This document shows positions 8,991 to 17,311 of a DNA stretch of 64,000 nucleotides, piece by piece. A program made the position numbers and the translations under genes. Numbering within the stretch: the first letter of the stretch is position 1; every line of letters begins with the position of its first letter. The notes beneath the pieces were generated by a model. That model was not told the DNA's origin, did not search any database, and saw nothing but the letters and a program-made list of their open reading frames with translations. The stretch covers positions 1 to 64,000 of the forward strand of contig NZ_CADIKF010000039.1 in the NCBI RefSeq assembly GCF_902859875.1, read 5' to 3'. This DNA is from Paraburkholderia solisilvae. GTDB taxonomy: Bacteria; Pseudomonadota; Gammaproteobacteria; Burkholderiales; Burkholderiaceae.

Positions 8991-9177
8991 AGGATGTCCT
9001 TGCTGGGTATTTTTGCGGACATTATGACGTATCGCGCGCCCTATTTCCGCCGGTGGCGCATCGGCGCGACAGTGGCGGCGAGGGGTTGACGCCTGATCGG
9101 GAACGCGGGTGACCTGTTAGCGGGTGGCGCGAGACGTCAGCGCGTGAGGGATCAGCGGACCGCTGGGCCGCACCGTG

Positions 9178-9480
9178 TCAACTGGCGTGACGCGTACGGT
9201 CACGCACGGTCGCGCGGCTTTTCGGCGACGGCGTGCGATTCGTCGGGGTGTTCGCGAACGGCAGCGGCTCGAGCTCGGTCGCGTCGAGCTGATCGAGCAG
9301 CAACAGCAGGCTGTCGATCGCGCAAAGCTGCGGCCTGGACAGATGCTCGCGCGCGAGCAGTTCATTCAGCCGTTTGCGCCAGTACGAGGCCGGCAGGATC
9401 GCACCACCCAGGTCGCCGTGCAGCGACGGACGCATGACGCGGCCGATATGCGTGATCTCCTGGTCGATCAGCATCGACAT
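9178..9480 (-). CDS. Conserved hypothetical protein
   Basis: The frame gives about 100 residues starting MSMLIDQEITHIGRVMRP. It has a coherent composition: a GDLGGAILP segment, a WRKRLNELL helix and a leucine-rich stretch around LCAIDSLLLLLDQLD. The N-terminal part (about 75 residues) looks like a genuine small soluble protein. The last 25 residues turn Ser/Thr/Arg-rich. No domain, signal peptide or membrane segment is recognised. The start is uncertain because no strong ribosome site precedes it; an ATG 36 bases further upstream is an alternative. Confidence 0.55.
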   Translation of the reverse strand: MSMLIDQEITHIGRVMRPSLHGDLGGAILPASYWRKRLNELLAREHLSRPQLCAIDSLLLLLDQLDATELEPLPFANTPTNRTPSPKSRATVRDRTRHAS

Positions 9481-9633
9481 CGAGAGGGCGGGTGGAGTGT
9501 GCGGGCGGCGGTCCATACGTCGTGTTAACGGCGCGGACCGGAACAACTTTAGCCAAGGTGCGAAAAATTCTCGCGGGCGCGTGCGAACGGCTCGGATGCG
9601 GGACGTGCGCGGACGGTGGAGTGAATTGCCTCG

Positions 9634-9717
9634 TCAGGTCAGAACGAGCGCAAGACCGGACGACAGCACGATCAACATGAGGCCTGCGGCGAGCGCAATG
9701 TTGTACGGATAGGGCAT
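9634..9717 (-). CDS. Tiny single-pass membrane peptide candidate
   Basis: A 27-residue frame reads MPYPYNIALA, then AGLMLIVLSSGLALVLT, almost entirely one hydrophobic helix. An AT-rich stretch with TATTAT on the minus strand (9748-9753) lies about 30 bp before the start. No Shine-Dalgarno site is visible, so the call rests on composition only. The neighbouring 331 bp (9718-10048) contain no other gene I can support. Confidence 0.3.
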   Translation of the reverse strand: MPYPYNIALAAGLMLIVLSSGLALVLT

Positions 9718-10048
9718 GGCAGTCGGGTGAGGCTGGGCGGTGACGCAATAATAAAAGGTTGGAATACGTCTGGCGCATCCGACTTGTGCGCGTGAGTGGG
9801 CGGGCGCACACAGGCCGTCGGGGATGCGTAAGCGTGGCGGCGCGCGAGTCGGGTCGCACGCGTTGCGGGCGCCGCACGATTCGTCGGATAGACCGGCAGC
9901 ACAACGCAAATACCGCGCAAATCACGCGGCAAATGTGGCAGAGCGCCTACTGGATTGATCGCGGTCAGGAATATGATTTCCGGCTTCGAAACATCGCCGC
10001 GCATTGCCTAGAATGAGTGAAGAGAGTGTTGTCGGGATGGAGGCTGCG

Positions 10049-10219
10049 ATGAGCGAGTCGACATTGGCCTATCTGCTGGGGCCATCAGTCATGATTTTCG
10101 TGTGCGCCGTGCTATGGATCGCCGCGCATCATCACAACAAAGCCGGGCATCGCGATTCGCGCGCGCGACGCTTGCGCTGGCTCGACACGTATCACGGGGA
10201 CTGGCGCCACCGCCATTGA
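10049..10219 (+). CDS. Small membrane protein, hypothetical
   Basis: A 56-residue protein starts at ATG 10049, five bases after GGAGG (10039-10043). Residues 7-28 (AYLLGPSVMIFVCAVLWIA) form one transmembrane helix. A His cluster and a strongly basic tail (RDSRARRLRWLDTYHGDWRHRH) follow and should lie in the cytoplasm. The good ribosome site and clear topology support a real gene. Function is unknown. It stands alone upstream of a DUF4148 gene. Confidence 0.6.
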   Translation: MSESTLAYLLGPSVMIFVCAVLWIAAHHHNKAGHRDSRARRLRWLDTYHGDWRHRH

Positions 10220-10372
10220 ACGACACTCGGCCTGCGGCCGCTGCTTTCCGGACGGCGTTCGCGTGTGCCGGCGTTCTTGCGCGCGTCGGACGGCGCGCGT
10301 CGGTTCACGTCTGCTGATTCACTCCCTTCTATTTAACCCATCTTGCGAAACAATGAATTGGGGTTTTAGGCG

Positions 10373-10401
10373 TTTACCCTAAACTCTCTCGCCTCTAGAC
10401 T
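10373..10401 (+). promoter_or_regulatory. Candidate promoter of the first DUF4148 gene
   Basis: TTTACC (10373-10378) and TAGACT (10396-10401) are separated by 17 bp. The bases just after the -10, CTGCTTTCAACGG, recur after the -10 of the second DUF4148 gene (12312-12317). The paralogue comparison is the main support. Confidence 0.5.
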
Positions 10402-10464
10402 GCTTTCAACGGTTGCACGCAAAACGACGCAACCAGATCGAAATCAATTACGGAGGTAGAGATC

Positions 10465-10791
10465 ATGAAATCGCTTATCAAAGCTGTTGCGCTTGCTGCT
10501 GTTCTTGCGGTTCCCGCCTTGTCGTTCGCCCAATCGAATCCGAATCAGCCGATCACGCGCGCGCAAGTGCGCGGCGAGCTGGTACAACTGGAAAAGGCAG
10601 GTTACAGCCCGTTCGATTCGAGCGATGCGCATTATCCGGCACAGGTCCAGCAAGCTGAGGCGCGCGTGAGCGCCAGCAACGAGGTCGCGCAAAACGGCGG
10701 CTACGGCTCCGCGACGGCCGGCACATCGGACGCGGGCCATCACGACATCACGTTGAGCACGTATTCGCCGCCGATCTACCAGCACCACTAA
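10465..10791 (+). CDS. DUF4148 secreted protein (copy 1)
   Basis: This 108-residue protein begins with a textbook signal peptide (MKSLIKAVALAAVLAVPALSFAQ) and should be exported to the periplasm. The mature part has the DUF4148 pattern: ITRAQVRGELVQLEKAGYSP, then FDSSDAHYPAQVQQAEARV, and a low-complexity C-terminus. The family is abundant in Burkholderiaceae and its function is unknown. GGAGG precedes the ATG. A near twin lies at 12381, with the same signal peptide, core and promoter elements, so the two arose by duplication. A strong terminator follows at 10940. Confidence 0.9.
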   Translation: MKSLIKAVALAAVLAVPALSFAQSNPNQPITRAQVRGELVQLEKAGYSPFDSSDAHYPAQVQQAEARVSASNEVAQNGGYGSATAGTSDAGHHDITLSTYSPPIYQHH

Positions 10792-10939
10792 ACTGGGCGC
10801 GTATCGGACGAAGCGCAGACGAATCGCGCCCGTACCGGTATCGCGACGCACGCGACGGATTGGCCGCCCCGCATATCTGGCTCATCCGTCGCGACCCATT
10901 AGTGAATAGAACCTCCATCGCCGGGCCCCACGGCGATTT

Positions 10940-10967
10940 TGCCCAGCCGCACCGCTGGGCATTTTTT
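10940..10967 (+). terminator. Rho-independent terminator after DUF4148 copy 1
   Basis: TGCCCAGC (10940-10947) pairs with GCTGGGCA (10954-10961) around a six-base loop and is followed by six T residues (10962-10967). Confidence 0.9.
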
Positions 10968-11148
10968 CTCGCACGGCCCACCATGTGCCGGCAGAATCAC
11001 GGCTGCCGCTGCGACGTTTTTTCGCACGCGAAGCGCACAGTGCGCAGCATGCTACGATTCCATGCGCGCCTCGACGCATACTGGATGGACGAAAGCGCAG
11101 CCAGTCAGTGCGCCGATCGCACGCATTTCCCTCGACCGCTCTGCCAGC

Positions 11149-11916
11149 ATGCCGATCAACTATCTGCGCGGCTTCACCGCACCTGAACGAACCGACGCGA
11201 CCAACCGGCGCCTTGGCCGTTCGCTTGCGTTCGTTGCGGGCGCGGCCAATGCCGGTGGGTTCCTCGCGGTCGGGCAGTACACATCGCATATGTCGGGCGT
11301 CGTTTCGTCGCTCGCCGACAACCTCGCGCTCGGCGACATCGCGCTGGTCGTTGCGGGGCTGAGCTCGCTCGTGTCGTTTATGGCCGGAGCGGCGTCATCC
11401 GCCATTCTGATCAATTGGGGACGCCGGCACGGATTGCGCAGCGTGTACGCGACACCGCTCGCAATCGAAGCGGCCTTGCTGCTGTGTTTCGGCTTGCTGG
11501 GTTCGAACCTCGAGCATCACCGGCTGTTTTTCCTGCCGGTGACAGTGTGCTTGCTGTGTTTCGTGATGGGCCTGCAAAACGCGATGATCACGAAGATCTC
11601 GCGTGCGGAAATTCGCACCACGCACATGACCGGACTCGTCACCGACATCGGCATCGAACTGGGCAAGCTGTTGTACTGGAACGGCCGTCGGACTGCGGCC
11701 GACGCGGACGCAGACGCGGTGCGTGCCGATCGACCCAAGCTCGCGTTGCTGGGATCGCTGCTCGCGTCGTTTCTGGCCGGAGCATTGGCGGGCGCGGCGG
11801 GCTTCAAGCACTTGGGCTTCGTGGCGACGTTGCCGCTCGCAATCGTGTTGTTGACGCTGGCGGTCGTACCCGTGGTCGACGATGTGCGCGGCAGCGCGCG
11901 CAAGATACGGTTCTAG
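11149..11916 (+). CDS. YoaK family (DUF1275) membrane protein
   Basis: This 255-residue protein has six or so hydrophobic segments. It carries family features GAANAGGFLAVGQYTSHMSG near the N-terminus and CLLCFVMGLQNAMITKIS followed by RTTHMTGLVTDIGIELGK in the middle. DUF1275 members are inner-membrane proteins related to the YoaK group, with no established substrate. I chose ATG 11149 because the family N-terminus starts close to the first helix; the ribosome site there is weak, and an ATG at 11062 is in frame. It sits between the two DUF4148 genes but has its own transcription unit. Confidence 0.85.
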   Translation: MPINYLRGFTAPERTDATNRRLGRSLAFVAGAANAGGFLAVGQYTSHMSGVVSSLADNLALGDIALVVAGLSSLVSFMAGAASSAILINWGRRHGLRSVYATPLAIEAALLLCFGLLGSNLEHHRLFFLPVTVCLLCFVMGLQNAMITKISRAEIRTTHMTGLVTDIGIELGKLLYWNGRRTAADADADAVRADRPKLALLGSLLASFLAGALAGAAGFKHLGFVATLPLAIVLLTLAVVPVVDDVRGSARKIRF

Positions 11917-11957
11917 TGCGTGCCTCGCGCGTACGAAGCGGGCACGAACCGCGATGG

Positions 11958-12179
11958 CTATTCGCCGATATCGTGCAGATCGTTACCGGATGCCCACAAT
12001 AAATCGATCAGAAAGCTTTCGACGACGGCATGCCACTCTGGCGTGCCTTCGGCAAAATCTTCCGGATTGGATCTGCCACGCGCTTTACGGATCACTCGCA
12101 CGGAGTTTTCAAGCGCAATGGCTTCGTCGTAGCGGGACGTGCCTCGCCTGAGCGGGAGGTGTTGTTCATCGGATTCCAT
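11958..12179 (-). CDS. Small hypothetical protein
   Basis: A 73-residue acidic frame reads MESDEQHLPLRRGTSRYDEA at the start, then ENSVRVIRKARG and a hydrophobic helix VVESFLIDLLWASG. The balanced composition argues for a real soluble protein. No strong Shine-Dalgarno site is present and the family is not recognised. It is transcribed away from the second DUF4148 gene. Confidence 0.45.
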   Translation of the reverse strand: MESDEQHLPLRRGTSRYDEAIALENSVRVIRKARGRSNPEDFAEGTPEWHAVVESFLIDLLWASGNDLHDIGE

Positions 12180-12288
12180 GGCCGGGTTGTCGGCAGTCTG
12201 CGGCCTGAACTTTAGCCTCGTGCGCCGAAGCGGCGTATTCCCAAACGATTGTCACGGGTGCGGCAACAATGATTTCCTCTGATCAGGG

Positions 12289-12317
12289 TTTCTACTAAGG
12301 CGCTTAATACTTAAACT
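12289..12317 (+). promoter_or_regulatory. Candidate promoter of the second DUF4148 gene
   Basis: TTTCTA (12289-12294) and TAAACT (12312-12317) are 17 bp apart. CTGCTTTCAACGG follows in the same phase as at copy 1, and an AATCGAAA(T/C)CAAT leader element before GGAGGTAG is also shared. Confidence 0.5.
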
Positions 12318-12380
12318 GCTTTCAACGGTGCTGACTTATCAGGCCGTCGCAAATCGAAACCAATCCTGGAGGTAGTGATC

Positions 12381-12686
12381 ATGAAATCGCTGATCAAGGC
12401 TGTTGCGCTCGCCGCTGTGTTGGCTGTGCCCGCCGTGTCGTTCGCCCAATCGAACCAGCCTGTGACGCGCGCTGAAGTGCGTGCGGAACTGGTGCAACTG
12501 GAACAGGCAGGCTATAGCCCGTTCGATTCGAGCGACGCGCATTATCCGGCTGGCGTGCAGAAAGCCGAAGCGCGTGTGATCCAGAACACCACCGGTTATG
12601 GTCCTTCGACGGCTGGTACGTCGCAATCGGGCGCGCGTGGGCCGGTGTATGACCAGTTTCTGGGTTCGCCGTACGCTCGCTCGTAA
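12381..12686 (+). CDS. DUF4148 secreted protein (copy 2)
   Basis: This 101-residue paralogue of the protein at 10465 has a nearly identical signal peptide (MKSLIKAVALAAVLAVPAVSFAQ). It shares the mature core VTRAEVRAELVQLEQAGYSP and FDSSDAHYPAGVQKAEARV but has a shorter, different tail. The true start is ATG 12381, after GGAGGTAGTGATC; a GTG two codons upstream is not needed. It should be periplasmic. Its role is unknown, but the conserved promoter and leader suggest both copies are expressed under the same signal. Confidence 0.9.
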   Translation: MKSLIKAVALAAVLAVPAVSFAQSNQPVTRAEVRAELVQLEQAGYSPFDSSDAHYPAGVQKAEARVIQNTTGYGPSTAGTSQSGARGPVYDQFLGSPYARS

Positions 12687-12764
12687 GTCGATGAAGTCGA
12701 GCGCGAAAGTCGAGCAATGAACTTCGCCTTTGCTTGAGAAAAGCGCCCGACACGTCGGCCAGAA

Positions 12765-12802
12765 AAAGAGACCCGCATCGATTGAACGGTGCGGGTCTCT
12801 TT
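12765..12802 (+). terminator. Rho-independent terminator after DUF4148 copy 2
   Basis: AAAGAGACCCGCA (12765-12777) pairs perfectly with TGCGGGTCTCTTT (12790-12802). The A tract on the left makes it usable in both directions, so it may also stop read-through from the tRNA gene. Confidence 0.85.
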
Positions 12803-12963
12803 GCATTTGGAACATCTGGATTGCGATGACGTTTGCGCATTCATCAACTCGCGCGAAGTTGGCGCGAAGTCAATCACGCACGCCATATCGTCGATCGATG
12901 CGCATATGGCGCACAAGACGGGGCGGTGAATTTCCGCCGAGCCGAATGACGGAGCGTGAAAGC

Positions 12964-13038
12964 TGGTCCCCCCGACAGGAATCGAACCTGTATCTAGCGC
13001 TTAGGAGGCACTTGTTCTATCCATTGAACTACGGGGAG
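12964..13038 (-). tRNA. tRNA-Arg (anticodon CCT)
   Basis: Read on the minus strand, the 75-nt gene folds into a full cloverleaf. The acceptor strand CTCCCCG pairs with CGGGGGG, the anticodon stem AGTGC pairs with GCGCT around the loop CTCCTAA (anticodon CCT), and the T stem ACAGG pairs with CCTGT around TTCGATT. The 3' CCA is encoded. It decodes AGG, a rare codon in this GC-rich genome. tRNA genes are common integration sites, but no integrase or att repeat is seen beside it. Confidence 0.96.
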
Positions 13039-13204
13039 AGGACCATTGACGGCGCATTGCGCGCCGCAGGGGGCAGAGTATAACAAAGCCGATCGGGCCG
13101 GGGTGTGACCGGCCACCGCCGCATCACGCGCGGCGCGAACCCGCGGTGTGAACCCGCAGTGTGAACCTTAATGCACGCTCAGAACCCGGCACGCCCAGAA
13201 CCGC

Positions 13205-13387
13205 TCAAAACTCCACGACAGCAAACTCCGCCTTGCTTACATCGCACAACGGGCAACGCCAATCTTCCGGAATAGCGGCGAAGCGTGTGCCTGCGGGAAT
13301 GCCATCTTCGGGCAGCCCCTCTTCCTCGTTATAGATCCAGCCGCAGATCAGGCACACCCAGCTTTTATATTCGACGACTTCACTCAC
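13205..13387 (-). CDS. Rubredoxin
   Basis: The product is a 60-residue one-iron electron carrier with the two CxxC loops WVCLICGWIYNEEEG and WRCPLCDVSKAEF that hold a single Fe atom. The fold-specific PEDGIPAGTRF spacer lies between them. I place the start at GTG 13387 because GGATGAG lies six bases upstream; ATG 13402, five codons earlier, is the alternative. It works in the cytoplasm as an electron donor to oxygenases or peroxide-reducing enzymes; no partner is adjacent. The 320 bp up to the divergent DUF4399 gene contain a twice-repeated GCAAATCCGCGG but no other gene. Confidence 0.95.
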   Translation of the reverse strand: MSEVVEYKSWVCLICGWIYNEEEGLPEDGIPAGTRFAAIPEDWRCPLCDVSKAEFAVVEF

Positions 13388-13707
13388 GACGCACTCATCC
13401 ATCGGTTCAAAACACTCGAGCCGCGCGTTGTCCCTTTGTTCGAAAGAGGTGATGCGCGGAAAACATGCAATTTTACCGGAAATCATTCGCGCGCCGCCCG
13501 GCATAGCGTCGCACATCGGCCATGACACCATCGCGCAGCAGCAAGTCGACCTCCGCGAGCGACGACCGCAACAATCGGCAAATCCGCGGGCAAATCCGCG
13601 GGCAAGGAGCCGCGCATGGCGCCGACATATCGCCGGTGTATGCTCTACGGCGCGGCCCTTCCGCGCCACGTTGCCGTGTATCGGGCCGCTTTCTCAAGGA
13701 GAGCACG

Positions 13708-14118
13708 ATGTTCACGAACAGAGGGTCCAGATGGATGGCCGGCGCGCTGTGCGCGGGTCTACTGCTCGCGTCGGGGGTGGCGCGAGCAGCGGGCGTGTCG
13801 TTCATCGAGCCGAAAGACGGCGCGACGGTAACCAATCCGGTGCATGTGAAATTCGCGGTCGAAGGCATGAAAATCGCGCCAGCCGGCACGATGACCGAAG
13901 GCACCGGCCATCATCATCTGCTGATCGACGGCCAGCCGGTGCCGAAGGGCACCGTGATTCCGGCGAACGACAAGTCGCTGCACTTCGGCAAAGGGCAAAC
14001 CGAAACCGAGCTCACGCTGCCGCCCGGCGACCACACGCTGACGCTGCAATTCGGCGATGGCGCGCATCGCTCGTATGGTCCCGAGTGGAGCCAGACGATC
14101 ACTGTGCATGTCAAGTAA
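13708..14118 (+). CDS. DUF4399 periplasmic protein
   Basis: This 136-residue protein starts after AAGGAG with a signal peptide (MFTNRGSRWMAGALCAGLLLA, cleavage near ARA). The mature domain matches the DUF4399 pattern: VSFIEPKDGATVTNPVHVKF, GTGHHHLLIDG, and GDHTLTLQFGDGAHRSYGP. The paired histidines (HHH) hint at metal or ligand binding, but the family has no assigned function. It should be periplasmic. It is monocistronic and is followed by a 15-bp hairpin. Confidence 0.9.
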   Translation: MFTNRGSRWMAGALCAGLLLASGVARAAGVSFIEPKDGATVTNPVHVKFAVEGMKIAPAGTMTEGTGHHHLLIDGQPVPKGTVIPANDKSLHFGKGQTETELTLPPGDHTLTLQFGDGAHRSYGPEWSQTITVHVK

Positions 14119-14145
14119 CGCACGCGGCACGGCCACGTCGCCGTG

Positions 14146-14181
14146 CGCTACGTGCCGCACACGCGCGTGCGGCACGTAGCG
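14146..14181 (+). terminator. 15-bp perfect hairpin after the DUF4399 gene
   Basis: CGCTACGTGCCGCAC (14146-14160) pairs with GTGCGGCACGTAGCG (14167-14181) across a six-base loop. No T tract follows, so it is a strong structural element with an uncertain termination role. Confidence 0.55.
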
Positions 14182-14280
14182 AGCGCCCGATCCCCCCGCA
14201 TTCCGTCCTTCTGCCCCAGCGTCGCGCAAACCGCCCGGTACAATGAGCGCTTCGCCTTATCGCGGGTCGTTCACTCCCTT

Positions 14281-16209
<1,929 letters not shown>

Positions 16210-16245
16210 GGCGTGGCGATACGAGCGAGCGGTCGGCCCGGACAT

Positions 16246-16604
16246 TCATTGAGGCCGTGGTATCCGGGCCAGCTGGCTTTGCAGTTCCGGCAAGTCGCGT
16301 CACAGTGTTTGCCATACCACGCCCGCATCCACCGCGAAGTAGCCGTGCGAGACACGGTTGCGCATCAGATACATGTCTTCCCACGGAATCTCCGGGTGCG
16401 CTGCCGCAAATTCCGGATGATCGCGTTCGATATTGCGCGCGGCTTCGCCGATGATTTCGAGGTTGCGTATCACCGCATCCTGCACGAGCGAGTCGAGCGC
16501 AAAGCGTCGCCGGTCATCCCTTCGGTATAACGTTGGATGCGTTCTATCGCTTGTGCAATGTGGTCGAGGTAGTCTGCGACCCGAAGCTCATTCTTTCTCT
16601 TCAC
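16246..16604 (-). pseudogene. hepT: Broken HepT (HEPN toxin)
   Basis: The reading starts at GTG 16604, overlapping the mntA stop by four bases (GTGA), as KRKNELRVADYLDHIAQAIERI. After YTEGMTGD the frame breaks: one base is missing near 16500-16506, and the HepT sequence resumes in another frame as ALDSLVQDAVIRNLEIIGEA. The HEPN catalytic motif RNRVSHGY (RX4HxY) is intact. A TGA (16300-16302) then interrupts VVWQTL and RDLPELQSQL, and the frame ends at TGA 16246. With two lesions the RNase toxin should not be made in full, although a sequencing error at the single-base site cannot be excluded. Confidence 0.85.
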
Positions 16605-16891
16605 ACAGGCACCGCTTCACTAACGACTCTTGCGCGGAACGATTCCGGTAGAGCGAGCGGCGTCAGCACATCGACCGAAACGCCCAGCAACGCTTCAACG
16701 CGCCGCTGAATGCGAGCAATATCGAACAGCGTTGTTTGCGGCGTCGGGTCGACCAGCAGATCGAGGTCGCTGCCTTCCACGTCTTCGCCGGACAAGGTCG
16801 AGCCGAACACGCGTGCGTTCGCCGCGTGATGATCTGCAACGATCTTCCTGATTTCGGCGCGATGGGCGCCCAGCGCTTCGGATGGTCTCAC
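16601..16891 (-). CDS. mntA: MntA-type nucleotidyltransferase antitoxin
   Basis: This 96-residue minimal nucleotidyltransferase carries the core motif GSTLSGEDVEGSDLDLLVD (about residues 30-48), the GSX10DXD signature that holds Mg-ATP; Asp42 and Asp44 are the metal ligands. In the type VII MntA/HepT system the antitoxin adds AMP to a tyrosine next to the HEPN active site and silences the toxin. The start is GTG 16891 after GGAG, overlapping the stop of the upstream membrane ORF by four bases. Its partner hepT is broken, so the gene is intact but has no intact adjacent target. Confidence 0.88.
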   Translation of the reverse strand: MRPSEALGAHRAEIRKIVADHHAANARVFGSTLSGEDVEGSDLDLLVDPTPQTTLFDIARIQRRVEALLGVSVDVLTPLALPESFRARVVSEAVPV

Positions 16892-17073
16892 AACCGCACT
16901 CCGGCAAGGGACTGGGAAATGAAGTCGATTATATATGCGTAACCAGCGAGGCCAGCCGACGACAGGGCCATGGCAACGATCCGGCCTCGCTTGCGCACGC
17001 CGAACCACCCAATGTAGGACCCGAAACATCCCCCAATCAGCCAACCCTGCCCACGCCAAATTGCCGCGCGCAT
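16888..17073 (-). CDS. Small membrane protein candidate, coupled to mntA
   Basis: A 61-residue frame has two hydrophobic stretches, GWLIGGCFGSYIGWFGV and IVAMALSSAGLAGYAYIIDFI, separated by RKRGR. The glycine spacing resembles a glycine-zipper hairpin. Its stop overlaps the mntA start by four bases (GTGA), the same arrangement as mntA/hepT. No Shine-Dalgarno site precedes the ATG, so the start is unsure. The function is unknown; coupling suggests it belongs to the same transcript. Confidence 0.4.
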   Translation of the reverse strand: MRAAIWRGQGWLIGGCFGSYIGWFGVRKRGRIVAMALSSAGLAGYAYIIDFISQSLAGVRL

Positions 17074-17088
17074 CGAAATCAGTACAAT
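17061..17088 (+). promoter_or_regulatory. Candidate sigma-70 promoter for parE
   Basis: TTGCCG (17061-17066) and TACAAT (17083-17088) with a 16-bp spacer lie about 220 bp upstream of parE, overlapping the divergent small ORF start. Confidence 0.4.
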
Positions 17089-17249
17089 ACCCGCGAATCT
17101 GCTGCGGACCCTCGCAGGCCGCAGGCGCCGCCCCGCAGGCGTCGGCAGGCGCTGCGGGCGGGCCGCGGCACTTGCCGGCACACTGCCTGTGCGGCGAGCA
17201 AACGTTCCATTCCGTTGTTTCGTTTCGCTTTTTTTGAAAATTCAACGCA

Positions 17250-17284
17250 TTGTCCACGTAGATGTCCACAGGACTTGTGGACAA
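17250..17284 (+). promoter_or_regulatory. DnaA-box-like triplet and alternative hairpins before parE
   Basis: Three 9-mers fall within 35 bp: TTGTCCACG (17250-17258), ATGTCCACA (17262-17270) and, inverted, TTGTCCACA (17276-17284). Each is close to the DnaA box TTATNCACA. The same copies form two mutually exclusive hairpins (17250-17257 or 17263-17269 pairing with 17277-17284). They lie 28 bp before the parE start, where DnaA or another regulator could act. Confidence 0.5.
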
Positions 17285-17311
17285 CGATGAACCGACGGAC
17301 CCGAGCAAGCC

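Noticed and set aside
9021-9026. CATAAT on the minus strand as the dcm promoter
   Set aside because: No -35 element lies at 16-18 bp, so the promoter cannot be fixed.
12964-13038. tRNA-Arg as an integration site of a mobile element
   Set aside because: No integrase, direct att repeat or change in gene style is seen on either side.
14143-14280. Upstream extension of uup
   Set aside because: It would translate the 15-bp hairpin region; the family N-terminus begins at 14281.
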